A stretch of DNA of 64,000 bases from Cellulomonas sp. URHE0023 (GCF_000688475.1 NZ_JIAN01000007.1:310001-374000), one strand, 5' to 3'. Counted from the first letter of the stretch, positions 34,244-42,983 are shown. A program made the numbers and translations. Notes: generated by a model from the letters alone, not told the origin.

Positions 34244-35011
34244 ATGTCGGTCTTCCAGGAGGCTCTCGCGTGGTTGAACGACCCGCTGAACTGGACGGGT
34301 CGCGGCGGCGTGCTGGCGCTCACCAAGGCGCACGTCATCGTCTCGACCCTGGCGGTGCTGCTGGCCGCGGCGGTGACCATGCCCCTGGCGCTCTGGCTGG
34401 GCCACCGTCGGCGTGGGGCCAGGGCCGGCGTCGTCGTGGCCAACACCACACGCGCGCTGCCCACGCTGGCCCTGCTGACGCTGCTCGCCGCGAGCGGACT
34501 CTTCGGCAACACCGCGACGGTGCTGGCCTGCGCGGTGTTCGCCGTCCCACCCCTGCTGACCAACACGGTGACAGGTCTGGGGGACGTCGACGCGGACGTG
34601 CGCGACGCCGCGCGAGGGGTCGGCATGTCGGGTGCCCGGAGCCTGTGGGCGGTCGAGGTGCCGCTCGCGATCCCCTTGATCGCCGCCGGTCTGCGGACCG
34701 CGTCGGTGCAGGTCGTCGCCACGGTGCCGCTCGCTGCGCTCGTCGGTGGTCGAAGCCTCGGCTCGATCGTCGTCGAAGGCTTCGGCCTCCAGAACTACGG
34801 CCAGGTGCTCGCCGGTGGTCTGCTCGTCGCGGCGCTCTGCCTCGTCGTCGAGGGCCTGCTGGCCCTCCTGCAGCACGTGTCCACCCCACCCGGTCTGCGC
34901 TCGCTCGCCCGCGAGTCCTCCACCCGTCGCACGCGGACCCGGTCCAGCCGGCCGTCACCGGTTGCCGAGCCCGTCACCACCGGATCGAATGGGCCCAGCC
35001 CATCCTCCTGA
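34244..35011 (+). CDS. Glycine betaine/choline-type ABC transporter, second permease (OpuCD-like)
   Basis: A 255-residue membrane permease with the OpuCD-type N-terminus (VFQEALAWLNDPLNW) and the EAA loop around DAARGVGMSGARSLWAVEVP. It pairs with the preceding permease to form the transmembrane channel. The last 30 residues are a basic, serine- and proline-rich tail unusual in length for the family, with no membrane helix. The binding-protein gene follows 73 nt later. The start at ATG 34244 is one base after the previous stop. Confidence 0.88.
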   Translation: MSVFQEALAWLNDPLNWTGRGGVLALTKAHVIVSTLAVLLAAAVTMPLALWLGHRRRGARAGVVVANTTRALPTLALLTLLAASGLFGNTATVLACAVFAVPPLLTNTVTGLGDVDADVRDAARGVGMSGARSLWAVEVPLAIPLIAAGLRTASVQVVATVPLAALVGGRSLGSIVVEGFGLQNYGQVLAGGLLVAALCLVVEGLLALLQHVSTPPGLRSLARESSTRRTRTRSSRPSPVAEPVTTGSNGPSPSS

Positions 35012-35084
35012 CTCACCGGGGACGGCACCGCCGTCACCCTCCGGGAACCCTCCCTCCCCCGCACCACAGCCCGAGGAGAGCACC

Positions 35085-36086
35085 ATGCGAGCATCCCGCT
35101 CAGCCGTTCTGACCCTGATCGCAGCAGCCACCCTGGTGCTCAGCGCCTGCGGCGACCCCGGCTCGGGTGGAGGTGAGGCCGAACCGACCTCGTCCGGATC
35201 CGCCGGTCTGGCCACCTGTGACCCCGTGGCCGGAGACAAGCTCGTCGTCCTGACCGACGACAAGGGCCTGCAGAACGCGGACAACATCATCCCGGCCGTG
35301 AACAAGGCGGCCGCGGACGCCAACCCGGCCATCATCGACGCGCTGGACACCGTGTCCGCGGCCCTCGACACGGACAAGCTGATCCAGCTCAACAAGGCGG
35401 TGGACGTCGACCGGCGCACCTCGAGCGAGGTTGCCGCGGAGTTCGTCGAGACCGAGAAGCTCGCAGCGGCCGACCCCGCCGCCGGGTCCGGCACGTCGCT
35501 GACGGTCGGTGCCGCCAACTTCTCAGAGAGCTCGACGCTCGCCGAGATCTACGCGGCGGTGCTGCGTACGGCCGGCTTCGACGTGACGGTGCAGACGGTC
35601 GGCAACCGCGAGACGTACCTGCCTGCCCTCCAGGACGGGACGCTCGCGGCCGTCCCCGAGTACGCGGCGACACTCGCCGACTTCCTCAACGGCAAGGCCA
35701 ACGGTGCTGACGCTGCTTCCGTGGCGTCGGCCGACGTCGATGCGACCGTCGGGGCCCTCGAGCCCCTCGCGGAGGCAGCAGGTCTGGCCGTCGGCACCCC
35801 CTCCGCCGCGCAGGACCAGAACGCATTCGCCGTGACCGACGCGTTCGCCGACGAGCACGGCGTGAAGACCCTCAGCGACCTGGCCGCGACCTGCGGCGGT
35901 CTCGTCCTGGCCGGTCCCGCCGAGTGCCCCGAGCGGCCGTTCTGCCAGCTCGGGCTCGAGGACACGTACGGGCTCGAGTTCGGGGAGTTCAAGTCCTACG
36001 ACTTCGGCCTCATCGGGCAGGCGGTGCTCAAGGGTGACGCGGCGATCGGCCTCGTGCTCTCGAGCGACGGGGCTCTGGCTGGCTGA
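35085..36086 (+). CDS. Glycine betaine-type substrate-binding lipoprotein with circularly permuted OpuAC domain
   Basis: A 333-residue lipoprotein with lipobox LSAC and Cys22, expressed from ATG 35085 behind GAGGAG. Family knowledge: OpuAC/ProX-type domains normally begin with a segment like LTVGAANFSESSTLAEIYAA and end in a helical stretch after a strand like LVVLTDDKG. Here the order is reversed: the usual C-terminal part (LVVLTDDKGLQNADNIIPAV onward) lies at residues 53-126. A short Ala/Gly/Ser linker follows (127-137), then the usual N-terminal part runs from 138 to the end (LIGQAVLKGDAAIGLVLSSD). The ends of one piece would join the beginning of the other, as expected for circular permutation. 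It supplies ligand to the two upstream permeases. Ligand unproven. Confidence 0.85.
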   Translation: MRASRSAVLTLIAAATLVLSACGDPGSGGGEAEPTSSGSAGLATCDPVAGDKLVVLTDDKGLQNADNIIPAVNKAAADANPAIIDALDTVSAALDTDKLIQLNKAVDVDRRTSSEVAAEFVETEKLAAADPAAGSGTSLTVGAANFSESSTLAEIYAAVLRTAGFDVTVQTVGNRETYLPALQDGTLAAVPEYAATLADFLNGKANGADAASVASADVDATVGALEPLAEAAGLAVGTPSAAQDQNAFAVTDAFADEHGVKTLSDLAATCGGLVLAGPAECPERPFCQLGLEDTYGLEFGEFKSYDFGLIGQAVLKGDAAIGLVLSSDGALAG

Positions 36087-36093
36087 ACCAGTC

Positions 36094-36131
36094 GGACGGG
36101 CGGGTCGCAGCTCGAGGCGACCCGCCCGTCC
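36094..36131. terminator. Strong bidirectional hairpin after the betaine-type binding protein gene
   Basis: Perfect 15-bp stem, GGACGGGCGGGTCGC at 36094-36108 and its complement at 36117-36131, with an 8-nt loop. It lies between the stop of the binding-protein gene and the stop of the convergent flavin reductase gene. Confidence 0.75.
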
Positions 36132-36137
36132 GGTCGT

Positions 36138-37604
36138 CTACAGGCCTGCGGACTCCAGGAGTCGCAGCCACACCTCGCTCACCGTCGGGTACGAGGGCAC
36201 CGCATGCCAGAGCCGGTCCAGCGGGACCTGGCCCACGACCGCGATGGTTGCGGCGTGCAGCAGCTCCGCGACGTCCGGCCCGACGAACGTCGCGCCGACG
36301 ATCACGGCCCGCGTCTCGTCGACGAGCATCTGGGCACGACCGGCGTAGCCGGGCGCCAGCACGTACGCCCCGGCCACGTTCGCGATGTCGTACCCGACGA
36401 CCCGCACCTGCAGCCCGCGGTCGCGGGCAGCCTGTTCGGTCAGACCCACCCACGCCACCTCGGGCCGCGTGAAGACGACCTGAGGAACCGAGGCCTCATC
36501 CGCAGTCGCCCGATAGCGGCTCCACGGCGTCGCGGCCGCCTCGTCGGCCGCCGACAGCCCACCGTGCTCCGCATCCTTCGCACCGGCCTTCGCTCCGAAC
36601 CGCGCCGCGATGACGTCACCCACGACGCGTGCGTCGTACTTGCCCTGGTGGGTCGTCGCGGTCCGCCCGGACACGTCGCCGACGGCGAACAGCCACCCGC
36701 CGTCCACGTCCGTGGCCTGCAGCCGGTCGTCGACGGCCACCGCCTTTCCGGCAGCCAGCCCGACCGTCTCGAGCCCGAGGTCGGACGTGCGCGGTCGGCG
36801 CCCGGTCGCCACGAGCACCTCGTCCACGACCAGGTCAGGTGCACCGTCCAGGGACAGGTGCACACCGTCGTCGTCTCGTCGCGCGGAGCGCGTCTGCGTG
36901 CCGAACAGGACCGTGACGCCGAGCGCCCGCAGCCCGTCCGCGACCGCCTGGCTCGCGAACGGTTCGGCCGGGGCAAGAACGCGGTCGCCGCGCACGACCA
37001 GGGTGACATCACTTCCCAGGTCCGCGAACGCGGTGGCCATCTCGACCCCCACCACCCCGCCGCCGAGCACGGCCAGGCGTGCGGGCACCAGCTGCGCCGA
37101 GGTCGCCTCGCGGCTGGTCCACGGCTCGACCTCCGCGAGCCCCTCGATGCTCGGCATCACGGGTTCAGACCCCGTCGCGATCACGACCGCATGCCGCGCG
37201 GTGACCCGGGCGGGCCCCCCGGAACCGTCGATGGCGAGCTCTCGCGGCGCGGTCAGCCGCGCGTGGCCGCGCAGGACCGTGATCCCCGCGCCCTGCGCCC
37301 AGTCCACCTGCGACCCGTCGTCCCAGTGGTGCGCGACGTCGTCGCGGGTCGCGAACGTCGCGGCGACGTCGACGGCACCCGACACCCCTGCGCCCGCTAC
37401 TGCGCGCGCCGCCGCGAGCACCGCCCCGGGGCGGAGCAGCGCCTTGGACGGCATGCATGCCCAGTACGAGCACTCGCCGCCGACGAGTGCGTGCTCGACG
37501 AGCGCGACTCTGAGCCCCGTGCGCCCGGCCCTGTCGGCGACGTTCTCCCCGACGGCCCCGGCGCCGACCACGACGACGTCGAACTCCTGTGCGTGCTCGG
37601 TCAT
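36138..37604 (-). CDS. FAD-dependent pyridine nucleotide-disulfide oxidoreductase
   Basis: A 488-residue flavin disulfide reductase of the lipoamide dehydrogenase/mercuric reductase group. The FAD Rossmann motif is VVVGAGAVGENVADRAG near residue 12. The redox pair is GGECSYWACMPSK (Cys-x4-Cys), the NAD(P) motif is LGGGVVGVEMATAFADLG, and the C-terminal dimer segment HAVPSYPTVSEVW carries the catalytic His and Glu. No 2-oxoacid dehydrogenase or mercury genes are adjacent, so the disulfide substrate is unknown. ATG 37604 is used; a GTG directly upstream (37607) is equally possible. Mycothione reductase is less likely because its signature sequences differ. Confidence 0.83.
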   Translation of the reverse strand: MTEHAQEFDVVVVGAGAVGENVADRAGRTGLRVALVEHALVGGECSYWACMPSKALLRPGAVLAAARAVAGAGVSGAVDVAATFATRDDVAHHWDDGSQVDWAQGAGITVLRGHARLTAPRELAIDGSGGPARVTARHAVVIATGSEPVMPSIEGLAEVEPWTSREATSAQLVPARLAVLGGGVVGVEMATAFADLGSDVTLVVRGDRVLAPAEPFASQAVADGLRALGVTVLFGTQTRSARRDDDGVHLSLDGAPDLVVDEVLVATGRRPRTSDLGLETVGLAAGKAVAVDDRLQATDVDGGWLFAVGDVSGRTATTHQGKYDARVVGDVIAARFGAKAGAKDAEHGGLSAADEAAATPWSRYRATADEASVPQVVFTRPEVAWVGLTEQAARDRGLQVRVVGYDIANVAGAYVLAPGYAGRAQMLVDETRAVIVGATFVGPDVAELLHAATIAVVGQVPLDRLWHAVPSYPTVSEVWLRLLESAGL

Positions 37605-37722
37605 CACTCACCCCGTCCGTCCGTGCCGGCGCTCGCCGGCTGCATGCCCATCGTCGCCGCAGACGGTCCGGTCCGCAGTGGCACCGGGATCTGTCAGGCA
37701 CGCGGGGCATGCTCATGATTCA

Positions 37723-37746
37723 CCCCGTTAAAGGGGCGAATTGCCC
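37723..37746 (+). promoter_or_regulatory. Nested inverted repeats in the leader of the beta-helix gene
   Basis: CCCC-GTTAAA-GGGG (37723-37736) overlaps GGGC-GAATT-GCCC (37734-37746), and a CCCCC run follows at 37755-37759. The repeats can form only one of two short hairpins at once. The stretch is AT-richer than its surroundings and lies 62-85 nt before the start codon. It could be an operator, a promoter-linked element or a small RNA switch; I match it to no known family. Confidence 0.3.
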
Positions 37747-37807
37747 TGATTTCTCCCCCTACGCTCGAAGCACCGCTTGTTGCGCACGTCACATTGGGGG
37801 ATCTGAG

Positions 37808-38893
37808 ATGCGCCGGTTGCTGGGTGTTGCGTTCGTCGTCATCGTTCTTGTCGCTGGTTCTGCCGGCGCAGCATCCGCGGATCCACCACCACCGGTCCGG
37901 TGCGGCGACACCGTGTCCGGTGACGTGACGCTCACCCGGAGCCTGAGGTGCCCGGGTGTCGCGCTGCACCTCGCCGGCTCGACGCAGATCGACCTGGGCG
38001 GGTTCAGCCTGCGCGGGCCCGGCAAGGACTCCGGCGTACCGGCGCTCGAGTTCGTCGGCTGGGAGGACCCCCAGACGCTCGGCGTCCGGAACGGCACCCT
38101 CAAGGACTGGGGTCTCCTGGTCAGCAGCGGGGGCAGCCCTACCGTGACCACCTCTGCCGTGAACGTCGCCGACCTCGGCCAGTTCACCGACGCGGTGTAC
38201 ACCGCCGTGACGATCGAGTCCTCGCGCTACCGCAACGCCGGCGCCATCGGTGCGTTCTCGGTCACGACGACACGGATCTCCGACTCGGTCCTCAGCGCGA
38301 CGTGGCTCCAGAGCGCCGGGTACGGAAACATCACGGTCGAGCGGTCGACCATCAAGGACGTGCCCGGCGCAGCCATCGCGGTGAGCGAAGGCATCGTGAA
38401 CCTGACGGACTCCCGGCTCACGAACAACGGCGTCGGCATCTCGAGCGCGTGGACCGGCACCCACGTCAGTCGCTCGGTGCTGAAGTCCAACGGGGTCGCG
38501 ATCCAGACCGACTCCGGCGGTGACGTCTTCGGTGAGTGGACCGACTCGATCGCCGACTCCACGTTCGTCGACAACGGCACCGCGCTGCAGCTCGGCGTCA
38601 ACGCGACGGTGACGGGGAACGACTTCCGACGCAACGAGCACGCCGTGGACTCGCGGACGGGCGGCTCGTTCCTGGAGGCCACGATCGCCCTCGAGGCGAA
38701 CTCGCTCACGCACAACGGCGACGCGATCTACGTGGACGGCCCGTCGTCACTCAAGGACAACCGGGCGATCGCGAACACCGGGATCGGGATCTACACCCCT
38801 CGGGCCACAGACCTGGGCGGGAACGTCGCCTACCGGAACGGTGTGTCCCCGCAGTGCACCGGCGTCGTGTGCGCGTCGGCGCCCATCTCCTAG
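37808..38893 (+). CDS. Secreted right-handed parallel beta-helix protein
   Basis: A 361-residue exported protein. Residues 1-25 form a signal peptide (MRRLLGVAFVVIVLVAGSAG then AASADP). The rest is rich in short turns with recurring N, G, T and D, such as NLTDSRLTNNGVGIS and ADSTFVDNGTALQLG, about 22 residues apart, the signature of a pectate-lyase-like solenoid. Cysteine pairs near both ends could close the fold. There is no anchor motif. Such proteins include polysaccharide lyases and epimerases, but no catalytic set is recognisable. ATG 37808 follows a leader with nested inverted repeats and a weak ribosome site. A strong hairpin follows the stop. Confidence 0.8.
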   Translation: MRRLLGVAFVVIVLVAGSAGAASADPPPPVRCGDTVSGDVTLTRSLRCPGVALHLAGSTQIDLGGFSLRGPGKDSGVPALEFVGWEDPQTLGVRNGTLKDWGLLVSSGGSPTVTTSAVNVADLGQFTDAVYTAVTIESSRYRNAGAIGAFSVTTTRISDSVLSATWLQSAGYGNITVERSTIKDVPGAAIAVSEGIVNLTDSRLTNNGVGISSAWTGTHVSRSVLKSNGVAIQTDSGGDVFGEWTDSIADSTFVDNGTALQLGVNATVTGNDFRRNEHAVDSRTGGSFLEATIALEANSLTHNGDAIYVDGPSSLKDNRAIANTGIGIYTPRATDLGGNVAYRNGVSPQCTGVVCASAPIS

Positions 38894-38909
38894 GACCGCT
38901 GAGCATGAC

Positions 38910-38947
38910 GAACGCCCCGGACCGCATCACTGCTGTCCGGGGCGTTC
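38910..38947 (+). terminator. Hairpin downstream of the beta-helix gene
   Basis: Perfect 13-bp stem: GAACGCCCCGGAC at 38910-38922 pairs with 38935-38947 around a 12-nt loop. It lies between the beta-helix stop and the 3' end of the convergent tRNA-Lys gene and may serve both. Confidence 0.65.
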
Positions 38948-38954
38948 GGGGTTG

Positions 38955-39027
<73 letters not shown>

Positions 39028-39092
39028 GCGGTGTGAAAGTTACCAGGCGAGGGGCCCGATCTGCCAATCGGACAGACCGGTCGTGACGACCG

Positions 39093-39323
39093 TCACGCCT
39101 CGGGGTCGGGAGCACCGCCAGCCGGCGCCGGACCGCTCTCCTGCTCCCACCAGGCATCCTCCGGCAAGCCCTCGTCCTCGAGGATCTGCGCCGAGGTGGA
39201 CTCCGGCGTGACGAGGTCGACGAGCAGCGCGAGCGGCACGTGCTCGGCGAGCAGGTCCTTGACCGGCTGGATCGCGTCGTCTGCCGGCACCTCGAGATCG
39301 GGCCTGGCCTCGTCCTCGGTCAT
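39093..39323 (-). CDS. Small acidic hypothetical protein
   Basis: A 76-residue very acidic protein: residues 1-20 and 45-76 hold most of the Asp and Glu, with a short predicted helix around DLLAEHVPLALLVDLV. No cysteine, membrane segment or known domain is visible. The ribosome site AGGAGGTC is close to the consensus and well spaced from ATG 39323, which is good evidence of expression. The frame stays open upstream but overlaps the Bcp gene there, so the short form is preferred. It is divergent from bcp with 168 bp between. Confidence 0.65.
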   Translation of the reverse strand: MTEDEARPDLEVPADDAIQPVKDLLAEHVPLALLVDLVTPESTSAQILEDEGLPEDAWWEQESGPAPAGGAPDPEA

Positions 39324-39491
39324 GGGTCGACCTCCTGTCCTGTGTCGGTCGTCCGAGGCACCATGCCACCACCACACCGCGCTGGGGGCAAGGCGCCGCG
39401 CGGGGTGCCGGCTCGGGGCGCGCGCTGGGCTCGCCGCACCTTGGTCGACGTACGATTGCGGCGCATCCCCGCCCAGTCCCCAGGAGACCAC

Positions 39492-39959
39492 GTGCCCCGC
39501 CTCGCCGTCGGCGATATCGCGCCCGACTTCACGCTGCAGACCGCCGACGGGGGCAGCGTCACACTGTCGGACCTGCGCGGACGCCACGTGATCGTCTACT
39601 TCTACCCCGCGGCGATGACGCCCGGCTGCACCACGCAGGCGTGCGACTTCCGGGACAACCTCGCGTCGCTGCAGGCGGCCGGGTACGCCGTGGTCGGTGT
39701 CTCCCCCGACGCTCTGCCGGCCCTGGCCAAGTTCGTGGCCGCCGAGCACCTGACGTTCCCGTTGGCCTCGGACCCGGAACGTTCCGTGCTCGAGGGCTGG
39801 GGCGCCTGGGGTGAGAAGTCGCTGTACGGCAAGACGGTGACCGGGGTCATCCGCTCGACCGTCGTCGTCGACCCCGAGGGCCGCGTCCAGCTCGCGCAGT
39901 ACAACGTCAAGGCCACCGGGCACGTCGCCAAGCTACGCAGGGACCTCAAGGTCGTGTAG
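39492..39959 (+). CDS. bcp: Thioredoxin-dependent peroxiredoxin, Bcp/PrxQ family
   Basis: Reduces hydrogen and organic peroxides using thioredoxin. The 155 residues have the AhpC/TSA fold. The peroxidatic Cys46 and resolving Cys51 lie five residues apart in TPGCTTQACDFRD, the PrxQ pattern. A conserved Arg for the active site is in the later VIRSTVVVDPEG segment. GTG 39492 has CAGGAG upstream; in-frame upstream sequence belongs to the divergent region. A thioredoxin gene, its likely reductant, lies 165 nt beyond the stop on the opposite strand, on the far side of tRNA-Leu. Confidence 0.92.
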   Translation: MPRLAVGDIAPDFTLQTADGGSVTLSDLRGRHVIVYFYPAAMTPGCTTQACDFRDNLASLQAAGYAVVGVSPDALPALAKFVAAEHLTFPLASDPERSVLEGWGAWGEKSLYGKTVTGVIRSTVVVDPEGRVQLAQYNVKATGHVAKLRRDLKVV

Positions 39960-39985
39960 CGGCCCCGGGCCGAGAGGCCCGCGAC

Positions 39986-40068
39986 GCGGGAGTGGTGAAA
40001 TGGCAGCCACGCCAGGTTTAGGTCCTGGTGCCCGAGAGGGCGTGCGGGTTCGACTCCCGTCTCCCGCA
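39986..40068 (+). tRNA. tRNA-Leu (TAG)
   Basis: An 83-nt class II tRNA with a long variable arm (TGCCCGAGAGGGCGT). The acceptor GCGGGAG pairs with CTCCCGC, with discriminator A. The anticodon loop TTTAGGT gives TAG, reading CUN codons. CC follows the discriminator, so CCA is partly present by chance or encoded incompletely. Confidence 0.95.
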
Positions 40069-40076
40069 CCGAACGT

Positions 40077-40116
40077 CGAAGGACCGGCCACCCCCGAGGA
40101 GGCGACCGGTCCTTCG
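40077..40116. terminator. Hairpin between tRNA-Leu and trxA
   Basis: Perfect 11-bp stem CGAAGGACCGG/CCGGTCCTTCG at 40077-40087 and 40106-40116. Its loop contains the G/C-rich 18 nt between. It lies 8 nt after the tRNA and 8 nt before the trxA stop (minus strand), so it can terminate both transcripts. Confidence 0.7.
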
Positions 40117-40123
40117 AGACGGC

Positions 40124-40498
40124 TCAGGCCGTGGGCGTCGACGCCTTCGCGGCGATCGTCGCACGGACCTCGTCCATGTCGAGCGCCTGGATCGCGTCGA
40201 CCACCTGTGCCAACGCCGGGGCAGGCAGCGCGCCGGCCTGGTTGAACACCAGGATCCCGTCACGGAAGCCCATCAGCGTGGGGATCGAGAAGATCTGCAG
40301 CTCGGCTGCCAGCTCCTGCTCGGCCTCCGTGTCCACCTTCGCGTGCACGATGTCCGGGTGGTTCTCGCTCGACTCCTCGAAGACGGGGCCGAACCGCTTG
40401 CACGGGCCGCACCACTCCGCCCAGAAGTCGATCAGGACGATCCCGTTCTCCTTGATCGTCGGACCGATCGTCGAGCCGGTGAGCTCGGTCGTCGCCAT
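40124..40498 (-). CDS. trxA: Thioredoxin
   Basis: Disulfide reductase of 124 residues with the active site FWAEWCGPCKRF (Cys30 and Cys33). The cis-proline is in FSIPTLMGF. The C-terminus extends about 20 residues past the usual thioredoxin length with an alanine-rich helix. It would reduce peroxiredoxins such as the Bcp nearby and other cytoplasmic substrates. ATG 40498 has AGGAAAG just upstream. No thioredoxin reductase gene is close, so this is one of several expected paralogues. Confidence 0.92.
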   Translation of the reverse strand: MATTELTGSTIGPTIKENGIVLIDFWAEWCGPCKRFGPVFEESSENHPDIVHAKVDTEAEQELAAELQIFSIPTLMGFRDGILVFNQAGALPAPALAQVVDAIQALDMDEVRATIAAKASTPTA

Positions 40499-40643
40499 GT
40501 CTTTCCTCCAGTCTTCGGTTACCGCCTGCTAGAGCGCTGGACGAACTCCCACTATTCCCTGGCGCACCGGGGTGATGCTCACCTCAGGTGCCCGCGCAGC
40601 GCGCCGACCCCCGGCGCGGGGTCCAGGCGGGTAGACATTGGGG

Positions 40644-41198
40644 GTGACTGCTTCCGCCGAGTTCCCCCGGGGACCCGAACGTCCCTCCGGCTGGCTGAGC
40701 GCCGACGACATCACGCGCGTCCGCACCCAGCTGCCGATCCTGTACATCGACGCGGTCCCCGTGCGGGTGGACGACTCCGGGGACGTCGTCGCCGTGGGTC
40801 TGCTCCTGCGGGTGACCTCCGAGGGTGTGATGTCTCGGGCCCTGGTGTCCGGCCGCGTGATGTACCACGAGCGCGTGCGTGACGCCCTGGTCCGGCACAT
40901 CGAGAAGGACCTGGGGCCCGTCGCCCTTCCGCAGATCCCGGCGTCGCCGCAGCCGTTCACGATCGCGGAGTACCTTCCGACGCCCGGCGTCACGCCGTAC
41001 CACGACCCCCGGCAGCACGCCGTCTCGCTGGCGTACATCGTGCCGGTGCTCGGCGACTGCCGGCCGCAGCAGGATGCGATCGACCTCGCGTGGATGACGC
41101 CCGAGGAGGCGTGCGCCGAGCAGATCCAGGTCGAGATGAACGGCGGCCAGGGCGTCCTGCTCCGGCAGGCCATGGCCCACGTCGGCCGCTTCCGCTGA
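40644..41198 (+). CDS. NUDIX-fold protein, DUF4916 family
   Basis: A 184-residue protein of the NUDIX superfamily as seen in actinobacteria under DUF4916. The core strands are in LPILYIDAVPVRV and VVAVGLLLRVT; the segment where a Nudix box is expected (around residues 70-100) lacks the full GX5EX7REUXEEXGU pattern, so hydrolase activity is doubtful. The usual RYAIP-type C-terminus is replaced by VLLRQAMAHVGRFR. GTG 40644 is preferred to TTG 40638. Role unknown; regulatory or binding functions have been suggested for such divergent members. Confidence 0.78.
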   Translation: MTASAEFPRGPERPSGWLSADDITRVRTQLPILYIDAVPVRVDDSGDVVAVGLLLRVTSEGVMSRALVSGRVMYHERVRDALVRHIEKDLGPVALPQIPASPQPFTIAEYLPTPGVTPYHDPRQHAVSLAYIVPVLGDCRPQQDAIDLAWMTPEEACAEQIQVEMNGGQGVLLRQAMAHVGRFR

Positions 41199-41210
41199 GT
41201 CGCTCGTCCG

Positions 41211-42950
41211 TCAGCCCAACGTGAGCTCGGGCCAGTCGGACAGGTCCGCGCGCATCCGGCGGTCGTGCGTCGCGACGACGACCGCGGCGGACGTGACTCG
41301 CAGTGCCGCCGTCAGCTCGTCGACCAGCCCGACAGAGAGGTGGTTGGTCGGCTCGTCGAGGATCAGCACGTGCGGTGCGGCCAGCACCGCGCACGCGAGG
41401 TCGAACCGGCGTCGCTGACCGACCGACAGCTCTCGCAGCGGCCGGTCCAGGTCGTCCTCCGTCAGCAGACCCTGGCCGGCGACGGGGACCAGGCGCGTCG
41501 GATCGAGCACGCCCGCCTCCAGCAGGGTCAGGGCGTGCCGGGCGTAGGCCTCGAACCCGGTGAGCTCCTCGGGTGGACCCGCAACGTAGGCCCTCTGCGC
41601 CGCGGCCGTGGCGTGCTCGGTCGGACCTTCTTGCGCCAGGACACCGAGCCGAACACCGGGCGCGACGCTGCGGACGCCCCGGTCGAGCTCCAGGGTCCCG
41701 GCCAGGGCTGCGAGCAGCGTCGACTTGCCCGAGCCGTTCGGACCCGTGACCAGGAGCCGCCCGCACGCCGGCACCTCGATCCGTACGCCGGGGAGGTCGA
41801 GCCGAGCACCGACGCGTGGCGCACGCACCTCCAGCAACGGGCCCGGCCGCGGTTCGGGCGGCAGCGACGGCAGGTCCGGGAAGGTCAGCGCGAGCGGCGG
41901 AGCCGGAACCTGGACGGCCTCCGCCTCGAGCTTCTGGATCAGCCTGTCGGCAGCCTTGACGTGGCCGCGGGCCCGGGTCGCACGACGGTGGGTCTGCGAG
42001 CCCTTGGGCGGTCGCCACTCGTCGGACAGGTTCTCGTAGGTCGAGTCCAGCCGGTCGGCCAGTGCGAGCGCACGCTTGCGCTCCGCTCGGTACCGGCTGC
42101 GCCAGCGCCGCAGCATCTGGCTCTTCAGGAACCGGTAGTCCGAGTACCGCGTGGCCCCGTAGAGCGCCGGCCGCCCGTCCATCGACGGGTCGAGGTCCAG
42201 GATCGCCGTCATCACGTCGTCCAGGAGGCGCCGGTCATGGGTGACGATGACGATGGCGCCGGGCCAGTCGCGCAGCCGGGCGGTGAGGTAGTCGATGCCC
42301 GCCGCGTCCAGATGGTTCGTGGGCTCGTCGAGCAGCAGCACGTCTGCGCGTTCACCGATCCGGCACGCCAACCGGACGCGATAGCGCTCCCCCACGCTCA
42401 GCTCGTCGAGCAGCAGGCCGGGGTCGCGGGGCGCACCGAACCGGGTCAGGGCCTCGTCCACGCGGCGGTCGGCGTCCCAGCCGGCCAGGTGCTCGTACCG
42501 GGCGACCGCGGCGGTGAGCCGTCCGAGATCGCCCCGCTCGTGGTCGAACGTGCTGATCGCGGACTCGAGCTCGTCGGACACGGCCCGAACGCCCGCCAAC
42601 GCCTCGGCGACGAAGGTGCCCACCGTGGCACCGGGCTCGACGGTCAGCTCCTGGTCCACGACGGCGACCGTGCCGACCCTGCGCACACGTCCGGCCTGCG
42701 GCTGCAACGACCCGGCGAGCACGCGCAGCAGGGTCGTCTTGCCCGCACCGTTCTCACCGACCACCCCGACCCGGTCGCCGGCGCTGACCACCAGGTCGAC
42801 CGCGTCGAGCACGGCATGCCCGGGGTAGCCGTACGTGACCGCCTCGGCGACGAGCTGGGTCGCACCCGCCGGCTCGAACGCGCCACCCGTCCACCCTCCG
42901 AGGCCACCTGGCGACGCGGCGGCTGTCGAGGCCTCGGCGTCCTCAGGCAC
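41211..42950 (-). CDS. ABC-F family ATP-binding protein
   Basis: A 579-residue soluble protein with two ABC ATPase domains and no membrane segment. Walker A motifs are GENGAGKTT and GPNGSGKST; signatures are LSVGERYR and LSVGQRRR; Walker B is [11 protein letters not shown] and [11 protein letters not shown]. Between them lies a basic, arginine-rich linker (about residues 270-340), as in ribosome-binding ABC-F proteins. It resembles actinobacterial macrolide-resistance-like or Uup-like members, but resistance cannot be read from sequence. GTG 42950 may be too early, since the first 30 residues are low-complexity. It is the last gene of the rph-rdgB run. Confidence 0.85.
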   Translation of the reverse strand: MPEDAEASTAAASPGGLGGWTGGAFEPAGATQLVAEAVTYGYPGHAVLDAVDLVVSAGDRVGVVGENGAGKTTLLRVLAGSLQPQAGRVRRVGTVAVVDQELTVEPGATVGTFVAEALAGVRAVSDELESAISTFDHERGDLGRLTAAVARYEHLAGWDADRRVDEALTRFGAPRDPGLLLDELSVGERYRVRLACRIGERADVLLLDEPTNHLDAAGIDYLTARLRDWPGAIVIVTHDRRLLDDVMTAILDLDPSMDGRPALYGATRYSDYRFLKSQMLRRWRSRYRAERKRALALADRLDSTYENLSDEWRPPKGSQTHRRATRARGHVKAADRLIQKLEAEAVQVPAPPLALTFPDLPSLPPEPRPGPLLEVRAPRVGARLDLPGVRIEVPACGRLLVTGPNGSGKSTLLAALAGTLELDRGVRSVAPGVRLGVLAQEGPTEHATAAAQRAYVAGPPEELTGFEAYARHALTLLEAGVLDPTRLVPVAGQGLLTEDDLDRPLRELSVGQRRRFDLACAVLAAPHVLILDEPTNHLSVGLVDELTAALRVTSAAVVVATHDRRMRADLSDWPELTLG

Positions 42951-42983
42951 GGGCCCGGTTCCCTCCGGGCACTGCCGGCGCGC

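Noticed and set aside
37723..37760. A motility-type (FliA/SigD-like) promoter, from TAAA followed by CCTGATTT
   Set aside because: The spacing is about 12 nt instead of 14-16 and the -10 box does not match GCCGATAA. No flagellar gene is nearby.
41211..42950. Antibiotic (macrolide) resistance ABC-F gene
   Set aside because: The family is mixed and the housekeeping neighbourhood (rph, rdgB, murI) gives no support for resistance. Kept as a generic ABC-F protein.
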